A stretch of DNA of 64,000 bases from contig JAHBUH010000001.1 of the NCBI GenBank assembly GCA_019638185.1, positions 62,001 through 126,000 of the forward strand. The letters run 5' to 3'. Shown piece by piece: positions 16,913 through 25,404 of the stretch. Source of the stretch: Leadbetterella sp. (GTDB lineage Bacteria > Bacteroidota > Bacteroidia > Cytophagales > Spirosomataceae). The translations under genes were made by a program, and so were the position numbers. Position 1 is the stretch's first letter; each line of letters opens with the position of its first letter. A model generated the notes under the pieces. It had not been told where the DNA came from, made no database searches, and saw only the letters and a list, made by a program, of their open reading frames with translations.

Positions 16913-18245
16913 ACTTGTTTAATCTGCGGTAAAGCGCCGTGCGGGTAATGCCCAGCTCCTTGGCGGCCTTACTGATGTTTCCGTTATTTTTTTCAATCAC
17001 CTTAAGAATCGTGTTTTTTTCCACCGAGCTCAGCTTTAAATCCTTGCCTTCAGGTTCTGCCAGGGGCGACTCGAGGGGCAGGAAAATGAGGTCGCCGGGT
17101 TCCAGTGTATCGTTTTCGCACATGATCACCGCCCGTTCTATGCTGTACTGCAGTTCCCGCACGTTCCCGGGGAAAGGGTAGTCCATCAGCTTCCTGAGGG
17201 CCTTCTCACTGATGCTCACATGCGGTTTGAAATACTTTTCGCCGTAAATTCTACAAAAATGCCTGGCCAGCAGGGAGATATCGCCGGTGCGTTTTCTCAG
17301 CGGGGGCACCAGGAGGTCTACGGTATGGATCCGGTACACAAAATCCTTCCGGAATCGGGCTTCATTGGCCAGTTCTTCCAGGGGGATATTGGTAGCGCAC
17401 ACCAGGCGGATGTCTACCGGGATGGGCTGGTTACTTCCCAGTCGCATCACCTGCCGGTTCTGCAAAACGCTCAGCAGCTTGGTTTGCAGGTGAAGTGAAA
17501 TATTTCCGATCTCGTCCAGGAAAAGCGTGCCGCCGTTAGCCGCCTCGAAACGGCCTTCGCGGTCTTCCCGCGCATCGGTAAAAGCCCCTTTTTTATACCC
17601 AAAAAGCTCACTTTCAAACAGGCTTTCCGTCAGGGCGCCTACATCCACTTTCACAAAAGGCTTCTGTGCCCGCAGCGACTGCTGGTGAATGGCCCGGGCT
17701 ATCAGGTCTTTACCCGTACCGTTTTCCCCCAGGATCAGCACGTTAGCATCAGTAGGAGCTATTTTATGGACCTTGATGAAGAGTTTCTGCATTTCTCCTG
17801 ACTCCCCAATGATTTCTCCCTCGGGGGCCTTGCCCGCTGGCTCTTTTTCTTTTTGTTTTTTACGTCCCAGGGCCTCGCGGATATGATCTATCAGCTTATC
17901 GTTATACCAGGGTTTAAGGATAAAATCAGTGGCCCCTTCCTTTAACGACCTCACCGCCAGGTCAATACTCCCGTAAGCCGTGATCATGATCACATCCTGC
18001 TCCGGCCGGAGTTTCCGGATCTCCTTGAGCCAGAACAGGCCCTCATTCCCGGTATGGATGGGGCTTTTGAAATTCATATCCAGCAAAACCAGGTTAAAAT
18101 CACGCTGGGTCAGGATCTTACGGATATTCTCCGGGTTATGCTCAGTGACCACCTCGGCCGCCTCCGTTTTCAGGAGCAGGCTTACGGCGGTGAGCACGTC
18201 ACGGTCGTCATCGATCACTAATATGGAGGCTTTTTTTAGCTGCAT
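16899..18245 (-). CDS. Sigma54-dependent response regulator (NtrC family)
   Basis: A 448-residue activator with three domains: receiver (phospho-acceptor Asp56 in LLDMNF; Thr89 and Lys111 in place), AAA+ core (Walker A GENGTGKD 173-180, Walker B GGTLFLDEIG), and a Fis-type helix-turn-helix at the end (NISKAAKELGITRTALYRRL). The sigma54-contact loop is GAFTDA (220-225) instead of GAFTGA, a form I associate with Bacteroidota regulators. Its own promoter is well supported (see 18315-18346). A perfect TACACC/GGTGTA palindrome between it and the HlyD gene is a candidate binding site. Confidence 0.94.
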   Translation of the reverse strand: MQLKKASILVIDDDRDVLTAVSLLLKTEAAEVVTEHNPENIRKILTQRDFNLVLLDMNFKSPIHTGNEGLFWLKEIRKLRPEQDVIMITAYGSIDLAVRSLKEGATDFILKPWYNDKLIDHIREALGRKKQKEKEPAGKAPEGEIIGESGEMQKLFIKVHKIAPTDANVLILGENGTGKDLIARAIHQQSLRAQKPFVKVDVGALTESLFESELFGYKKGAFTDAREDREGRFEAANGGTLFLDEIGNISLHLQTKLLSVLQNRQVMRLGSNQPIPVDIRLVCATNIPLEELANEARFRKDFVYRIHTVDLLVPPLRKRTGDISLLARHFCRIYGEKYFKPHVSISEKALRKLMDYPFPGNVRELQYSIERAVIMCENDTLEPGDLIFLPLESPLAEPEGKDLKLSSVEKNTILKVIEKNNGNISKAAKELGITRTALYRRLNKYEIE

Positions 18246-18261
18246 TTTACGCTTAATGATT

Positions 18262-18315
18262 TAATCCCATAGATACATAGGTTTTTTACACTTTTAATGT
18301 GTCTATGTGGTTAAC
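18262..18315. repeat. Palindromic element, left copy (AACCACATAGATACATAG type)
   Basis: CATAGATACATAG (18268-18280) and TGTCTATGTGGTT (about 18300-18313) are inverted, diverged versions of one motif separated by a T-rich centre. The same motif forms a nearly perfect long inverted repeat at 56960-57034. This copy lies in the 5' leader of the response-regulator mRNA, between its promoter and start codon. Confidence 0.6.
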
Positions 18316-18346
18316 AAAATTACGCCACACCCGCCAATCCTGCAAA
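18315..18346 (-). promoter_or_regulatory. Promoter of the response regulator-histidine kinase operon
   Basis: On the minus strand TTTG (18346-18343), a 20-bp spacer, and TAATTTTG (18322-18315) match the Bacteroidota -33/-7 promoter in both elements and spacing. It is the best promoter match I found in the window. The start codon is 70 bases downstream, leaving a leader that contains the palindromic element. Confidence 0.6.
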
Positions 18347-18372
18347 ACACTCCCTGAACTGTACCGCCACCG

Positions 18373-18400
18373 TACACCGGGTGTATCAAAAACGTACACC
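18373..18400. promoter_or_regulatory. Candidate regulator-binding site in the divergent promoter region
   Basis: TACACCGGGTGTA at 18373-18385 is a perfect 6-1-6 palindrome, and a further half-site TACACC follows at 18395-18400. It lies about 85-100 bp upstream of the HlyD-operon promoter box, a distance suited to an NtrC-type activator. No protein is shown to bind it; the link to the adjacent regulator is inference. Confidence 0.45.
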
Positions 18401-18443
18401 CACTCCCGGTTACCTGGTTTGTACTCAATTGATAATAAGCTCC

Positions 18444-18476
18444 TTGTGTTTTGGCATAATTTTGATTATAAATTTG
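18444..18476 (+). promoter_or_regulatory. Candidate promoter of the ABC export operon
   Basis: TTG (18444-18446), a 22-bp spacer and TAAATTTG (18469-18476) resemble a housekeeping Bacteroidota promoter 25 bases before the HlyD start. Inside it, TGGCATAATTTTGA (18452-18465) resembles a sigma54 -24/-12 site but the GG-to-GA spacing is one base short and the final C is missing. Which sigma factor is used is open. Confidence 0.45.
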
Positions 18477-18501
18477 GAAGACAAATTATGAAAAAGCGAT
18501 T

Positions 18502-19755
18502 ATGGATCGAAAGATAGAAAAAAAGAAGTGGAGTACGAAGAGGATCATGACCATCGCGGGGATCGCCGGTCTGGCCGGGCTGATCGGGTGGAGCATATAC
18601 GCTACCTCCGGCGGGTCCAAGCTGAACGTAGACACCGAAAGGCTTACCATCAGTGAAGTGACAAAAGGCCCGTTTAAGGAATCCATACCCGTAAACGGCG
18701 TGGTCATGCCTCTTACCACTATCTATCTTGATGTGATGGAAGGCGGCCGCGTGGAAGAGAAGTTCGTGGACGACGGCGCCATGATGACCAAAGGCCAGCC
18801 TATCCTGCGGCTGGGGAACACTGACCTGGAGCTGAGCCTGGCCAGCCAGGAAACCCAGGTATACAACGTTCTGACCCAAATGAACATCTCTAAGAATAAT
18901 GCCACCCAGAATACCATAGGTAAACTGAACCAGATGGCAGAGGTGGATAACGCCCTGAAAGAGGCCGACAGGGTATTCCAGCTGAATAAAAAGCTGTTTG
19001 CCGAAAAGGCCATCGGCCTGCAGGAATTTCAGCAGTCGGAAAACGCCTATAACTACCAGGTAAGAAGAAAAAAACTGACAGACGATATCCTGAAGCAGGA
19101 CGATGAGGTGATCAAGCTCATGCAGAGCCAGGATCGCGAGTCGCTGGCCAAAATGCAGAACACCCTGCAGCTCATGCGGAAAAAAGTGGGCGACCTGGTG
19201 GTGCGGGCGCCTATAGACGGCCAGCTGACCTCCCTCGATGCGGAGATCGGCCAGCTGAAGAATAAAGGTGAGCGGCTGGGGCAGATCGACGTAACGAACG
19301 GGTTTAAGATCCGGGCGGACATTGATGAGCATTACATTAACCGCATCTATACCGACCTCACCGGCGAAGCCACCCTGGCCGGCAAGACCTATAAGCTGAA
19401 GGTGAAGAAGGTATACAGCCAGGTGACAAACGGCCGCTTCCAGGTAGACATGGAGTTTACCGGGGAAACACCGGGCAATATCCGCCGGGGCCAGACCCTG
19501 CAGGTGAGCCTGGCGCTGAGCGACGAGACCACGGCCACGCTCTTACCGCGCGGAGGTTTCTACCAGAAAACAGGCGGTAACTGGGTGTTTAAGGTGAGTG
19601 AAGACGGCAAAAAAGCCTACAAAGTGGATGTGCAGTTTAACCGCCAGAGCCCAGAATATTATGAAGTGGTCAGCGGGCTGAAGCCGGGAGATAAGGTGAT
19701 CACGTCCAGCTACGAGAACTTTGGAGATATCCAGGAACTGATCCTGAAAGAATAA
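18502..19755 (+). CDS. HlyD/MacA-type periplasmic adaptor of the ABC export locus
   Basis: A 417-residue membrane fusion protein and the first gene of the export operon. One N-terminal transmembrane anchor (residues about 16-33) is preceded by a basic cytoplasmic tail. The periplasmic part has the split lipoyl motif (MEGGRVEEKFVDDGAMMTKGQPI and VRAPIDGQLTSLDAEIG), a long alpha-hairpin in between (residues about 110-225, heptad-rich, with the tip motif near FAEKAIGLQEFQQSE), and a beta-barrel/MP domain (RRGQTLQVSLAL, PRGGFYQKTGGNWVF). It would dock the inner-membrane permeases to the TolC at 55477. It is the only adaptor for fourteen permeases. ATG 18502 is used; an out-of-frame ATG at 18488 opens a 9-codon frame across this start. 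Confidence 0.92.
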   Translation: MDRKIEKKKWSTKRIMTIAGIAGLAGLIGWSIYATSGGSKLNVDTERLTISEVTKGPFKESIPVNGVVMPLTTIYLDVMEGGRVEEKFVDDGAMMTKGQPILRLGNTDLELSLASQETQVYNVLTQMNISKNNATQNTIGKLNQMAEVDNALKEADRVFQLNKKLFAEKAIGLQEFQQSENAYNYQVRRKKLTDDILKQDDEVIKLMQSQDRESLAKMQNTLQLMRKKVGDLVVRAPIDGQLTSLDAEIGQLKNKGERLGQIDVTNGFKIRADIDEHYINRIYTDLTGEATLAGKTYKLKVKKVYSQVTNGRFQVDMEFTGETPGNIRRGQTLQVSLALSDETTATLLPRGGFYQKTGGNWVFKVSEDGKKAYKVDVQFNRQSPEYYEVVSGLKPGDKVITSSYENFGDIQELILKE

Positions 19756-19773
19756 ATTTGAAAAAATAAAATT

Positions 19774-20451
19774 ATGATAAAGATTACGGATTTAGAGAAG
19801 TACTACCGCACCGAAGAGGTAGAGACCATTGCCCTGAATAAGCTCTCACTGGAAGTGAAAGAAGGGGAGTTTGTAGCCGTGATGGGCCCCAGCGGCTGCG
19901 GCAAATCTACCCTGCTGAACATCCTGGGTCTGCTGGATGATCCTGACGGCGGCAGCTTTGTCTTTAACGGTACTGAAATAGCCGGTTATAACGAGCGGAA
20001 GCGCGCTGACCTGCGTAAGCATAACATCGGCTTCGTATTCCAGAGCTTTAACCTGATCGATGAGCTGACGGTTTTTGAAAACGTGGAACTGCCGCTCATT
20101 TATACGGGCGTGAAGCCGGCTGACCGGAAAAAGCGCGTGGAAGAAGTGCTGGACAAGATGCAGATCATGCATCGCCGGAACCACTTCCCCCAGCAGCTGT
20201 CCGGCGGGCAGCAGCAGCGGGTAGCTGTGGCCCGGGCCGTGGTAAACCATCCTAAGCTCATCCTGGCCGATGAACCCACCGGTAACCTGGACAGCAGTAA
20301 CGGTAACGAAGTGATGCAGCTCCTCACCGAGCTGAACGAGCAGGGCACCACTGTGATCATGGTAACCCACAGTGAGCACGATGCCAAATACAGCCACCGG
20401 ATCATCCGGATGCTGGACGGGCACACCGTGACCGAGAACATACTCACCTGA
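19774..20451 (+). CDS. ABC transporter ATPase 1 (LolD/MacB type)
   Basis: A 225-residue nucleotide-binding protein of the type VII (MacB/LolD/FtsE) class. All motifs are consensus: Walker A GPSGCGKST (38-46), Q-loop VFQSFNLIDELTV, signature LSGGQQQRVAVARA (142-155), Walker B LILADE (162-167) with catalytic Glu167, D-loop GNLDS (Asp173), and H-loop His199 in VTHSE. It sits between the adaptor (18 bases) and the first permease (48 bases) and would power one or more of the downstream permeases. Confidence 0.95.
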   Translation: MIKITDLEKYYRTEEVETIALNKLSLEVKEGEFVAVMGPSGCGKSTLLNILGLLDDPDGGSFVFNGTEIAGYNERKRADLRKHNIGFVFQSFNLIDELTVFENVELPLIYTGVKPADRKKRVEEVLDKMQIMHRRNHFPQQLSGGQQQRVAVARAVVNHPKLILADEPTGNLDSSNGNEVMQLLTELNEQGTTVIMVTHSEHDAKYSHRIIRMLDGHTVTENILT

Positions 20452-20499
20452 TAGTTCTTCCTACCCACCCGTTCCGCAGGAACCCAACATGCATGACCC

Positions 20500-22869
20500 A
20501 TGATCAAGAATTATTTCAAAATAGCCTGGCGGAACCTGGTCCGCGATAAGGGTTTTTCAGTCCTGAATATCCTGGGCCTGGCCGTGGGGATTGTCTGTGC
20601 GGCCCTCATATTCTTATGGATAAACTATAACCTGCAGACCAATAAGGCCTTCACCGATGCTGATAACCTCTATATCATCAAGAATAACCAGCAGTATGGG
20701 AATGATGTCATGACCTTCAGTTCCACCTCCGGCCCGCTGGCGCCCGCCATCAGCCGGGAAATACCGGGGTTCAGGAAGGTAGCCCGTACCCTGGATTTGG
20801 GAGGGGTTTTCGGTACCGGGGATAAATTTATTACCCGCAGCGGCCTGTATGCCGACAGCTCCTTTTTTGATATCTTCAGTTACCCGGTAATAAAGCAGGC
20901 TGCAGATTATTCCCTGGCTAACCCTACGCATATTGCCATTTCCGCTAAAATGGCCCAGGCTTTTTTCGGCGACGAGAACCCCATAGGCCAGACACTCCGT
21001 TTTAATAAGAACGATCTTTTTACGGTAAAAAAGATCTATGATTTCCCGGATGAAAACATCACCCTGAAGCCTGAGTTTGTGGTATCCCTGAACAAGGGCT
21101 TCCAGGACAGTACTTTTGTAAAATCCTGGAGCTACTGGGGGCAGTGCGGCATGCGTACCTACGCTTCCCTGGATGACAATGCTTCAGCAGAGCACATTAA
21201 TGCCCGGCTAAAGCCCTTTATCAAGGAGAAATCCGGTCAGAAGGTCAGCCATGAGGTTTTCCTGTACCCGGTACTTCGTTTAAATGTATATAACCGTTTT
21301 AAAAACGGGGTGGAGCAGCCCGGCGAGGGGAACATCCGCTACATCCGGATATTCTCTACCGTGGGCCTGATCATCCTGATGATCGCCTGCATTAACTTTA
21401 TGAACCTGGCCACGGCCCGCAGCGAACGCAGGGCCAAGGAGATCGGGCTGAAGAAAGTGGTAGGGGCCAGCCGGGGGCAGATCATCGGGCAGTTCATGCT
21501 GGAAAGCATTACCACGGCCTTTATGGCACTGATCATCGCGGTTTTATCGCTGTACCTGCTCGTGCCGGCGTTTGGCAGGATGCTGGAGATGCCTTTGGAA
21601 TTTAGCCTCTTCCGCAGGGAAAATCTGCTGGGGTTGCTGGCTATAGGACTGTTTTGCGGTATCCTGGCCGGATCCTACCCCAGCCTTTACCTCTCTTCTT
21701 TTAACCCGCTGAATGCCATCAAAAAGAAATTTCAGCGTACTGACGGTGCCTCGCTGATCCGTAAGGGGCTGGTGGTAGCCCAGTTTTCGTCGGCTATCGT
21801 ACTGATCATTGCCATCGTGGTCATCTACAGCCAGATTAATCACGTCCGGAAAAGAGAGTTGGGATATAACCTGGATAATGTAGTGTCTATAGGGATTTCC
21901 GATAAGCTGGTAGGAAATTTTGATGCGCTGAAGCAGACGCTGATCAGTGACGGCACGGCATCGGCTGTGGCCATGTCCACGTCCAGTATCCTGGGCATTT
22001 ATTCTAACGGTGGCGGGTTTAGCTGGCCGGGAAAAGACGACTCCCAGAACCCGCTGATCAGCTTTATAGGCGTGGATGCCGACTTCCTGCCTCTCCTGGG
22101 CGTGAAGATGGCCGAGGGCCGGAACTTCCATAGTGATAGCCAGAAAGAAGGGAACAATATCCTGATCAATGACGCCTTTGCCAAACTCATGGGCAAAGAA
22201 GGCCGGGCCGGTAAAAAACTATACCGGGGCGATGAGAATTATAACATTGTAGGAATTACCCGCCCTTTCCTTTTCAATGACCTCTACGGTTCGGATGAGC
22301 CGGTGATTTTTTACCCCATGTCGCGCCAGGATATAGCCGGCTGGGGCGGCAGCATTTACGTAAAGATGAACGGGAACAAGCTGAATAACCTGGAAACCGG
22401 TATCAAAAAAATAGACAGTGGCTACCCGTTTGATTACTCTTATCTCTCTGACCAGTACGAGGCCATGTTTAAAGGGACGCGTTTTGTGGGGAACCTGGCC
22501 ATGCTTTTCGGCGTACTGGCCGTGTTCATTTCCTGCCTGGGCTTATTCGGGCTTTCAGCTTACACGGCCGCCAGTCGGAAAAAAGAGATCGGCGTACGGA
22601 AAGTGCTGGGAGCCAGTGTATCCCGTATCTCGGTGCTGCTTACCCAAAGCTTCCTGAAGCTGGTGGCGGTATCCTTTGTAATTGCCGCGCCACTGGCCTG
22701 GTACCTGATGAACGGCTGGCTGAAAGACTTTGAATACCGGATCCGGATAGAGTGGTGGATTTTTGCCCTGGCCGGCCTGGTATCCATGGTGATCGCTATC
22801 CTGACGGTGAGCTTCCAGGCTATTAAAGCCGCCCTGGCTAACCCGGTGAAATCCTTACGAACAGAATAA
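20500..22869 (+). CDS. ABC permease 1 of 14 (double-FtsX, MacB-PCD)
   Basis: A 789-residue permease. TM1 is at about 20-42; a MacB-type periplasmic domain (about 43-280) follows; then TM2-TM4 (about 282-304, 336-357, 374-395) with the cytoplasmic coupling motif RRAKEIGLKKVVGAS after TM2; TM5 at about 423-447; a second periplasmic domain; and TM6-TM8 (about 664-688, 720-742, 752-778) with a second coupling motif KKEIGVRKVLGAS. The two FtsX halves make each chain a pseudo-dimer of the four-helix MacB unit. Compared with its array mates it is unusual in using IGLKK rather than IGIRK in the first coupling helix and in a shorter, Asn-rich first loop (NNQQYGND). It is the gene closest to ATPase 1, 48 bases downstream. 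Family assignment is firm; substrate unknown. Confidence 0.94.
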   Translation: MIKNYFKIAWRNLVRDKGFSVLNILGLAVGIVCAALIFLWINYNLQTNKAFTDADNLYIIKNNQQYGNDVMTFSSTSGPLAPAISREIPGFRKVARTLDLGGVFGTGDKFITRSGLYADSSFFDIFSYPVIKQAADYSLANPTHIAISAKMAQAFFGDENPIGQTLRFNKNDLFTVKKIYDFPDENITLKPEFVVSLNKGFQDSTFVKSWSYWGQCGMRTYASLDDNASAEHINARLKPFIKEKSGQKVSHEVFLYPVLRLNVYNRFKNGVEQPGEGNIRYIRIFSTVGLIILMIACINFMNLATARSERRAKEIGLKKVVGASRGQIIGQFMLESITTAFMALIIAVLSLYLLVPAFGRMLEMPLEFSLFRRENLLGLLAIGLFCGILAGSYPSLYLSSFNPLNAIKKKFQRTDGASLIRKGLVVAQFSSAIVLIIAIVVIYSQINHVRKRELGYNLDNVVSIGISDKLVGNFDALKQTLISDGTASAVAMSTSSILGIYSNGGGFSWPGKDDSQNPLISFIGVDADFLPLLGVKMAEGRNFHSDSQKEGNNILINDAFAKLMGKEGRAGKKLYRGDENYNIVGITRPFLFNDLYGSDEPVIFYPMSRQDIAGWGGSIYVKMNGNKLNNLETGIKKIDSGYPFDYSYLSDQYEAMFKGTRFVGNLAMLFGVLAVFISCLGLFGLSAYTAASRKKEIGVRKVLGASVSRISVLLTQSFLKLVAVSFVIAAPLAWYLMNGWLKDFEYRIRIEWWIFALAGLVSMVIAILTVSFQAIKAALANPVKSLRTE

Positions 22870-22918
22870 AAACCAGCCGTCAGCAGGCTCATAGCTGACC
22901 GCTCAAAGCTAAAAAAAT

Positions 22919-25306
22919 ATGATACGGAATTATTTAAAAATAGCCTGGAGAAACCTGCTTAAAAACAAGCAGTTCTCCGCCATTAATATCGGCGGACTGG
23001 CCATAGGCATGTCTGTAGCTATGCTCATCGGCTTCTGGTTATTAGACGAGCTGACCTATGACCGGTATCATAAAAATTACGACAGGGTAGCCCGTATAAT
23101 GCAGAAACAGACGTCAAACGGGGAAATTTATACGGGAGAAGCTTTACCCATGCCTTTGGGTGAAGAGCTGAAAACCCATTACGGAGACAATTTCAAATAC
23201 CTGGCTATGGCCTCCTGGCAGGGTGATCACATCCTGAGCAAAGAAAATGATCACCAGAAGAAAAACGGAATTTATATAGACAAAGACGGTCCGAAGATTC
23301 TTTCCCTGGAAATGGTGAAAGGAAGCCTGAGCGGGTTGAACGATCCCCGGAGTATCCTGTTATCGTCAAGCGCTGCTAAAGCGTTTTTCTCCGGCCGGGA
23401 CCCTATGGGGCAGGTCCTGAAAATTGATAATTCGCATGAAGTAAAGGTAACCGGGGTTTTTAAAGACCTGCCCTATAATACCGAATTCCGTGACCTGGAG
23501 TTTATTGCCCCCTGGGACTTATACGTGACTACCGAGCCATGGTTAAAAAACGCAAAAACGCAATGGGGTAATAACTCGTTCCAGGCATTTGTCCAGATCA
23601 ATGATCATACGGATTTTGCTACGGTAAACAAGCATATCCTCCATTCCAAGCTGAACCGGGTTCCGGATGAAGATAAGAAATACAATTCGGAGATTTTCCT
23701 GTTTCCGATGAAAGACTGGCACCTGCATTCTAACTGGAAAAATGGTGTTCAGACGGGCGGACTGATTGAATACGTACGAATGTTTGCCGTTATAGGTGCA
23801 TTTGTGCTACTACTGGCCTGCATTAATTTTATGAACCTGAGCACGGCCCGTTCCGAGAAACGCGCCAAAGAAGTAGGCATCCGGAAGACGGTGGGATCTG
23901 CCCGGGGGCAGCTGGTCAGCCAGTTCCTTTGCGAATCACTGCTGGTGGCTTTTATGGCTTTCTTCCTGGCTTTTTTCCTCACCTGGTTACTACTGCCCTG
24001 GTTTAACAGTGTGGCCCATAAACAGATGAGCATTCCCTGGAGTAATGTAGGTTTCTGGCTGGGCTGCCTGGCATTTACACTGATTACGGGAGTATTGGCA
24101 GGCAGTTACCCCGCTTTATTCCTTTCTTCCTTCGAGCCGGTAAAGGTGCTGAAAGGTACCTTTAAAGCCGGAAAACTGGCCGGTTTGCCCCGGAAAGCGC
24201 TGGTAGTAACCCAATTCACCGTATCGGTAGCCCTGATCATCGGTACGGTCATCGTTTACCAGCAGATTCAGCACACCAAAAACCGGCCGGTGGGTTATGA
24301 CAGGAATGGCCTGGTAATGATAGCCATGAGTACACCGGAATTCTACGGGAAATATGACCTGCTACGGACAGAACTGAAACAAAAGGGCGCCATTACGGAA
24401 ATGGCGGAATCGTCCAGTCCGTTAACGGCCGTATGGAGCAATAGCGGAGGCTTTGAGTGGGAAGGAAAGGACCCGAACCTGGATACCGACTTTGCCACTT
24501 TCTGGGTAACCCATGACTACGGGAAGACCGTAGGCTTTGAAATGGCCGAAGGGAGAGATTTCTCCCGCGACTTCCCCACTTATTCTTCCGCCATCCTGAT
24601 TAATGAAGCGGCCATTGATTTTATGAACCTGAAAAACCCGGTTGGTAAAACAATCAGGTGGGGAGACAGTCCCAACCTTACCATCATCGGGATAGTAAAA
24701 AATATGATCGCCAGTTCACCGTTCAAACCGGTAAAACAGGCCGTATACTTCTTAAACTATGAGAATGTAAACTGGATCACTCTCCGGTTGAACCCCCGTA
24801 AAAGTGCGAAAGAGTCGCTGGCTATAGTGGAAGACGTCTTTAAAAGAATTGTTCCGTCGGCTCCGTTTGACTACAAATTTACCGACGAGGAATATGCTGC
24901 AAAATTCGCCCAGGAAGAGCGGGTGGGCACGCTGGCCACCTTTTTTGCCGGCCTGGCCATCCTGATCAGTTGCCTGGGCCTGTTCGGCCTGGCCTCTTTC
25001 GTAGCTGAACAGCGTACTAAAGAGATCGGTATCCGCAAGATCGTAGGGGCATCGATACTCAATCTGTGGCAGCTGCTGTCCAAAGATTTTGTGCTGCTGG
25101 TGCTGATCGCCTGCGCCATAGCCATTCCTTTGGCCTGGTACTACCTGAATAATTGGCTACAGGGCTACGAATACCGGATAAGAATCCAATGGTGGGTCTT
25201 TGCCCTCTCCGTGGCCGGTGCCGTGCTGGTTACCCTGGTTACGGTGAGTTTCCAGGCCATTAAAGCGGCCCTGGCCAACCCAGTGAAAAGTTTGAGAACG
25301 GAGTAA
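22919..25306 (+). CDS. ABC permease 2 of 14 (double-FtsX, MacB-PCD)
   Basis: A 795-residue member. It pairs most closely with permease 3: both have the first-domain landmarks SWQG(D/E)H and HEVKVTGV(F/Y)(K/E)DLP, and the second-domain landmark GGFEWEGKDPNL near residue 510. The first coupling motif is ACINFMNLSTARSEKRAKEV around residue 300, the second RTKEIGIRKIVGAS around residue 700. Its start is atgatacggaattattt, a spelling shared with permease 14 but with few others. The gene ends in the class-A junction (agt ttg aga acg gag for SLRTE). A 48-base spacer with the class-B text GCTCAAAGCTAAAAA precedes it. Likely a tandem duplicate partner of permease 3, now well diverged. Confidence 0.94.
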   Translation: MIRNYLKIAWRNLLKNKQFSAINIGGLAIGMSVAMLIGFWLLDELTYDRYHKNYDRVARIMQKQTSNGEIYTGEALPMPLGEELKTHYGDNFKYLAMASWQGDHILSKENDHQKKNGIYIDKDGPKILSLEMVKGSLSGLNDPRSILLSSSAAKAFFSGRDPMGQVLKIDNSHEVKVTGVFKDLPYNTEFRDLEFIAPWDLYVTTEPWLKNAKTQWGNNSFQAFVQINDHTDFATVNKHILHSKLNRVPDEDKKYNSEIFLFPMKDWHLHSNWKNGVQTGGLIEYVRMFAVIGAFVLLLACINFMNLSTARSEKRAKEVGIRKTVGSARGQLVSQFLCESLLVAFMAFFLAFFLTWLLLPWFNSVAHKQMSIPWSNVGFWLGCLAFTLITGVLAGSYPALFLSSFEPVKVLKGTFKAGKLAGLPRKALVVTQFTVSVALIIGTVIVYQQIQHTKNRPVGYDRNGLVMIAMSTPEFYGKYDLLRTELKQKGAITEMAESSSPLTAVWSNSGGFEWEGKDPNLDTDFATFWVTHDYGKTVGFEMAEGRDFSRDFPTYSSAILINEAAIDFMNLKNPVGKTIRWGDSPNLTIIGIVKNMIASSPFKPVKQAVYFLNYENVNWITLRLNPRKSAKESLAIVEDVFKRIVPSAPFDYKFTDEEYAAKFAQEERVGTLATFFAGLAILISCLGLFGLASFVAEQRTKEIGIRKIVGASILNLWQLLSKDFVLLVLIACAIAIPLAWYYLNNWLQGYEYRIRIQWWVFALSVAGAVLVTLVTVSFQAIKAALANPVKSLRTE

Positions 25307-25353
25307 AAGTAAAGTCATTTTTTCGTGAAGCCGTTTTTCCGGAAAGCAGAATA
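25289..25353 (+). repeat. 65-bp exact direct repeat, copy 1 (end of permease 2 and spacer)
   Basis: The last 18 bases of permease 2 and the following 47 bases are identical, base for base, to 27772-27836 at the end of permease 3. It includes the perfect palindrome TTTCCGGAAA at 25336-25345. The repeats are 2483 bp apart, about one gene unit, so recombination between them would delete or duplicate exactly one permease. Confidence 0.9.
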
Positions 25354-25404
25354 CAACGCATCAGAAAAGCGAAATTACGAAAAAACAAAAAAACCGAAAA
25401 ACCC

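Noticed and set aside
25307-25404. Class-A spacers as attachment sites or internal promoters
   Set aside because: No integrase, no TAnnTTTG box and no consistent target-site structure; they are better explained as duplicated intergenic DNA.
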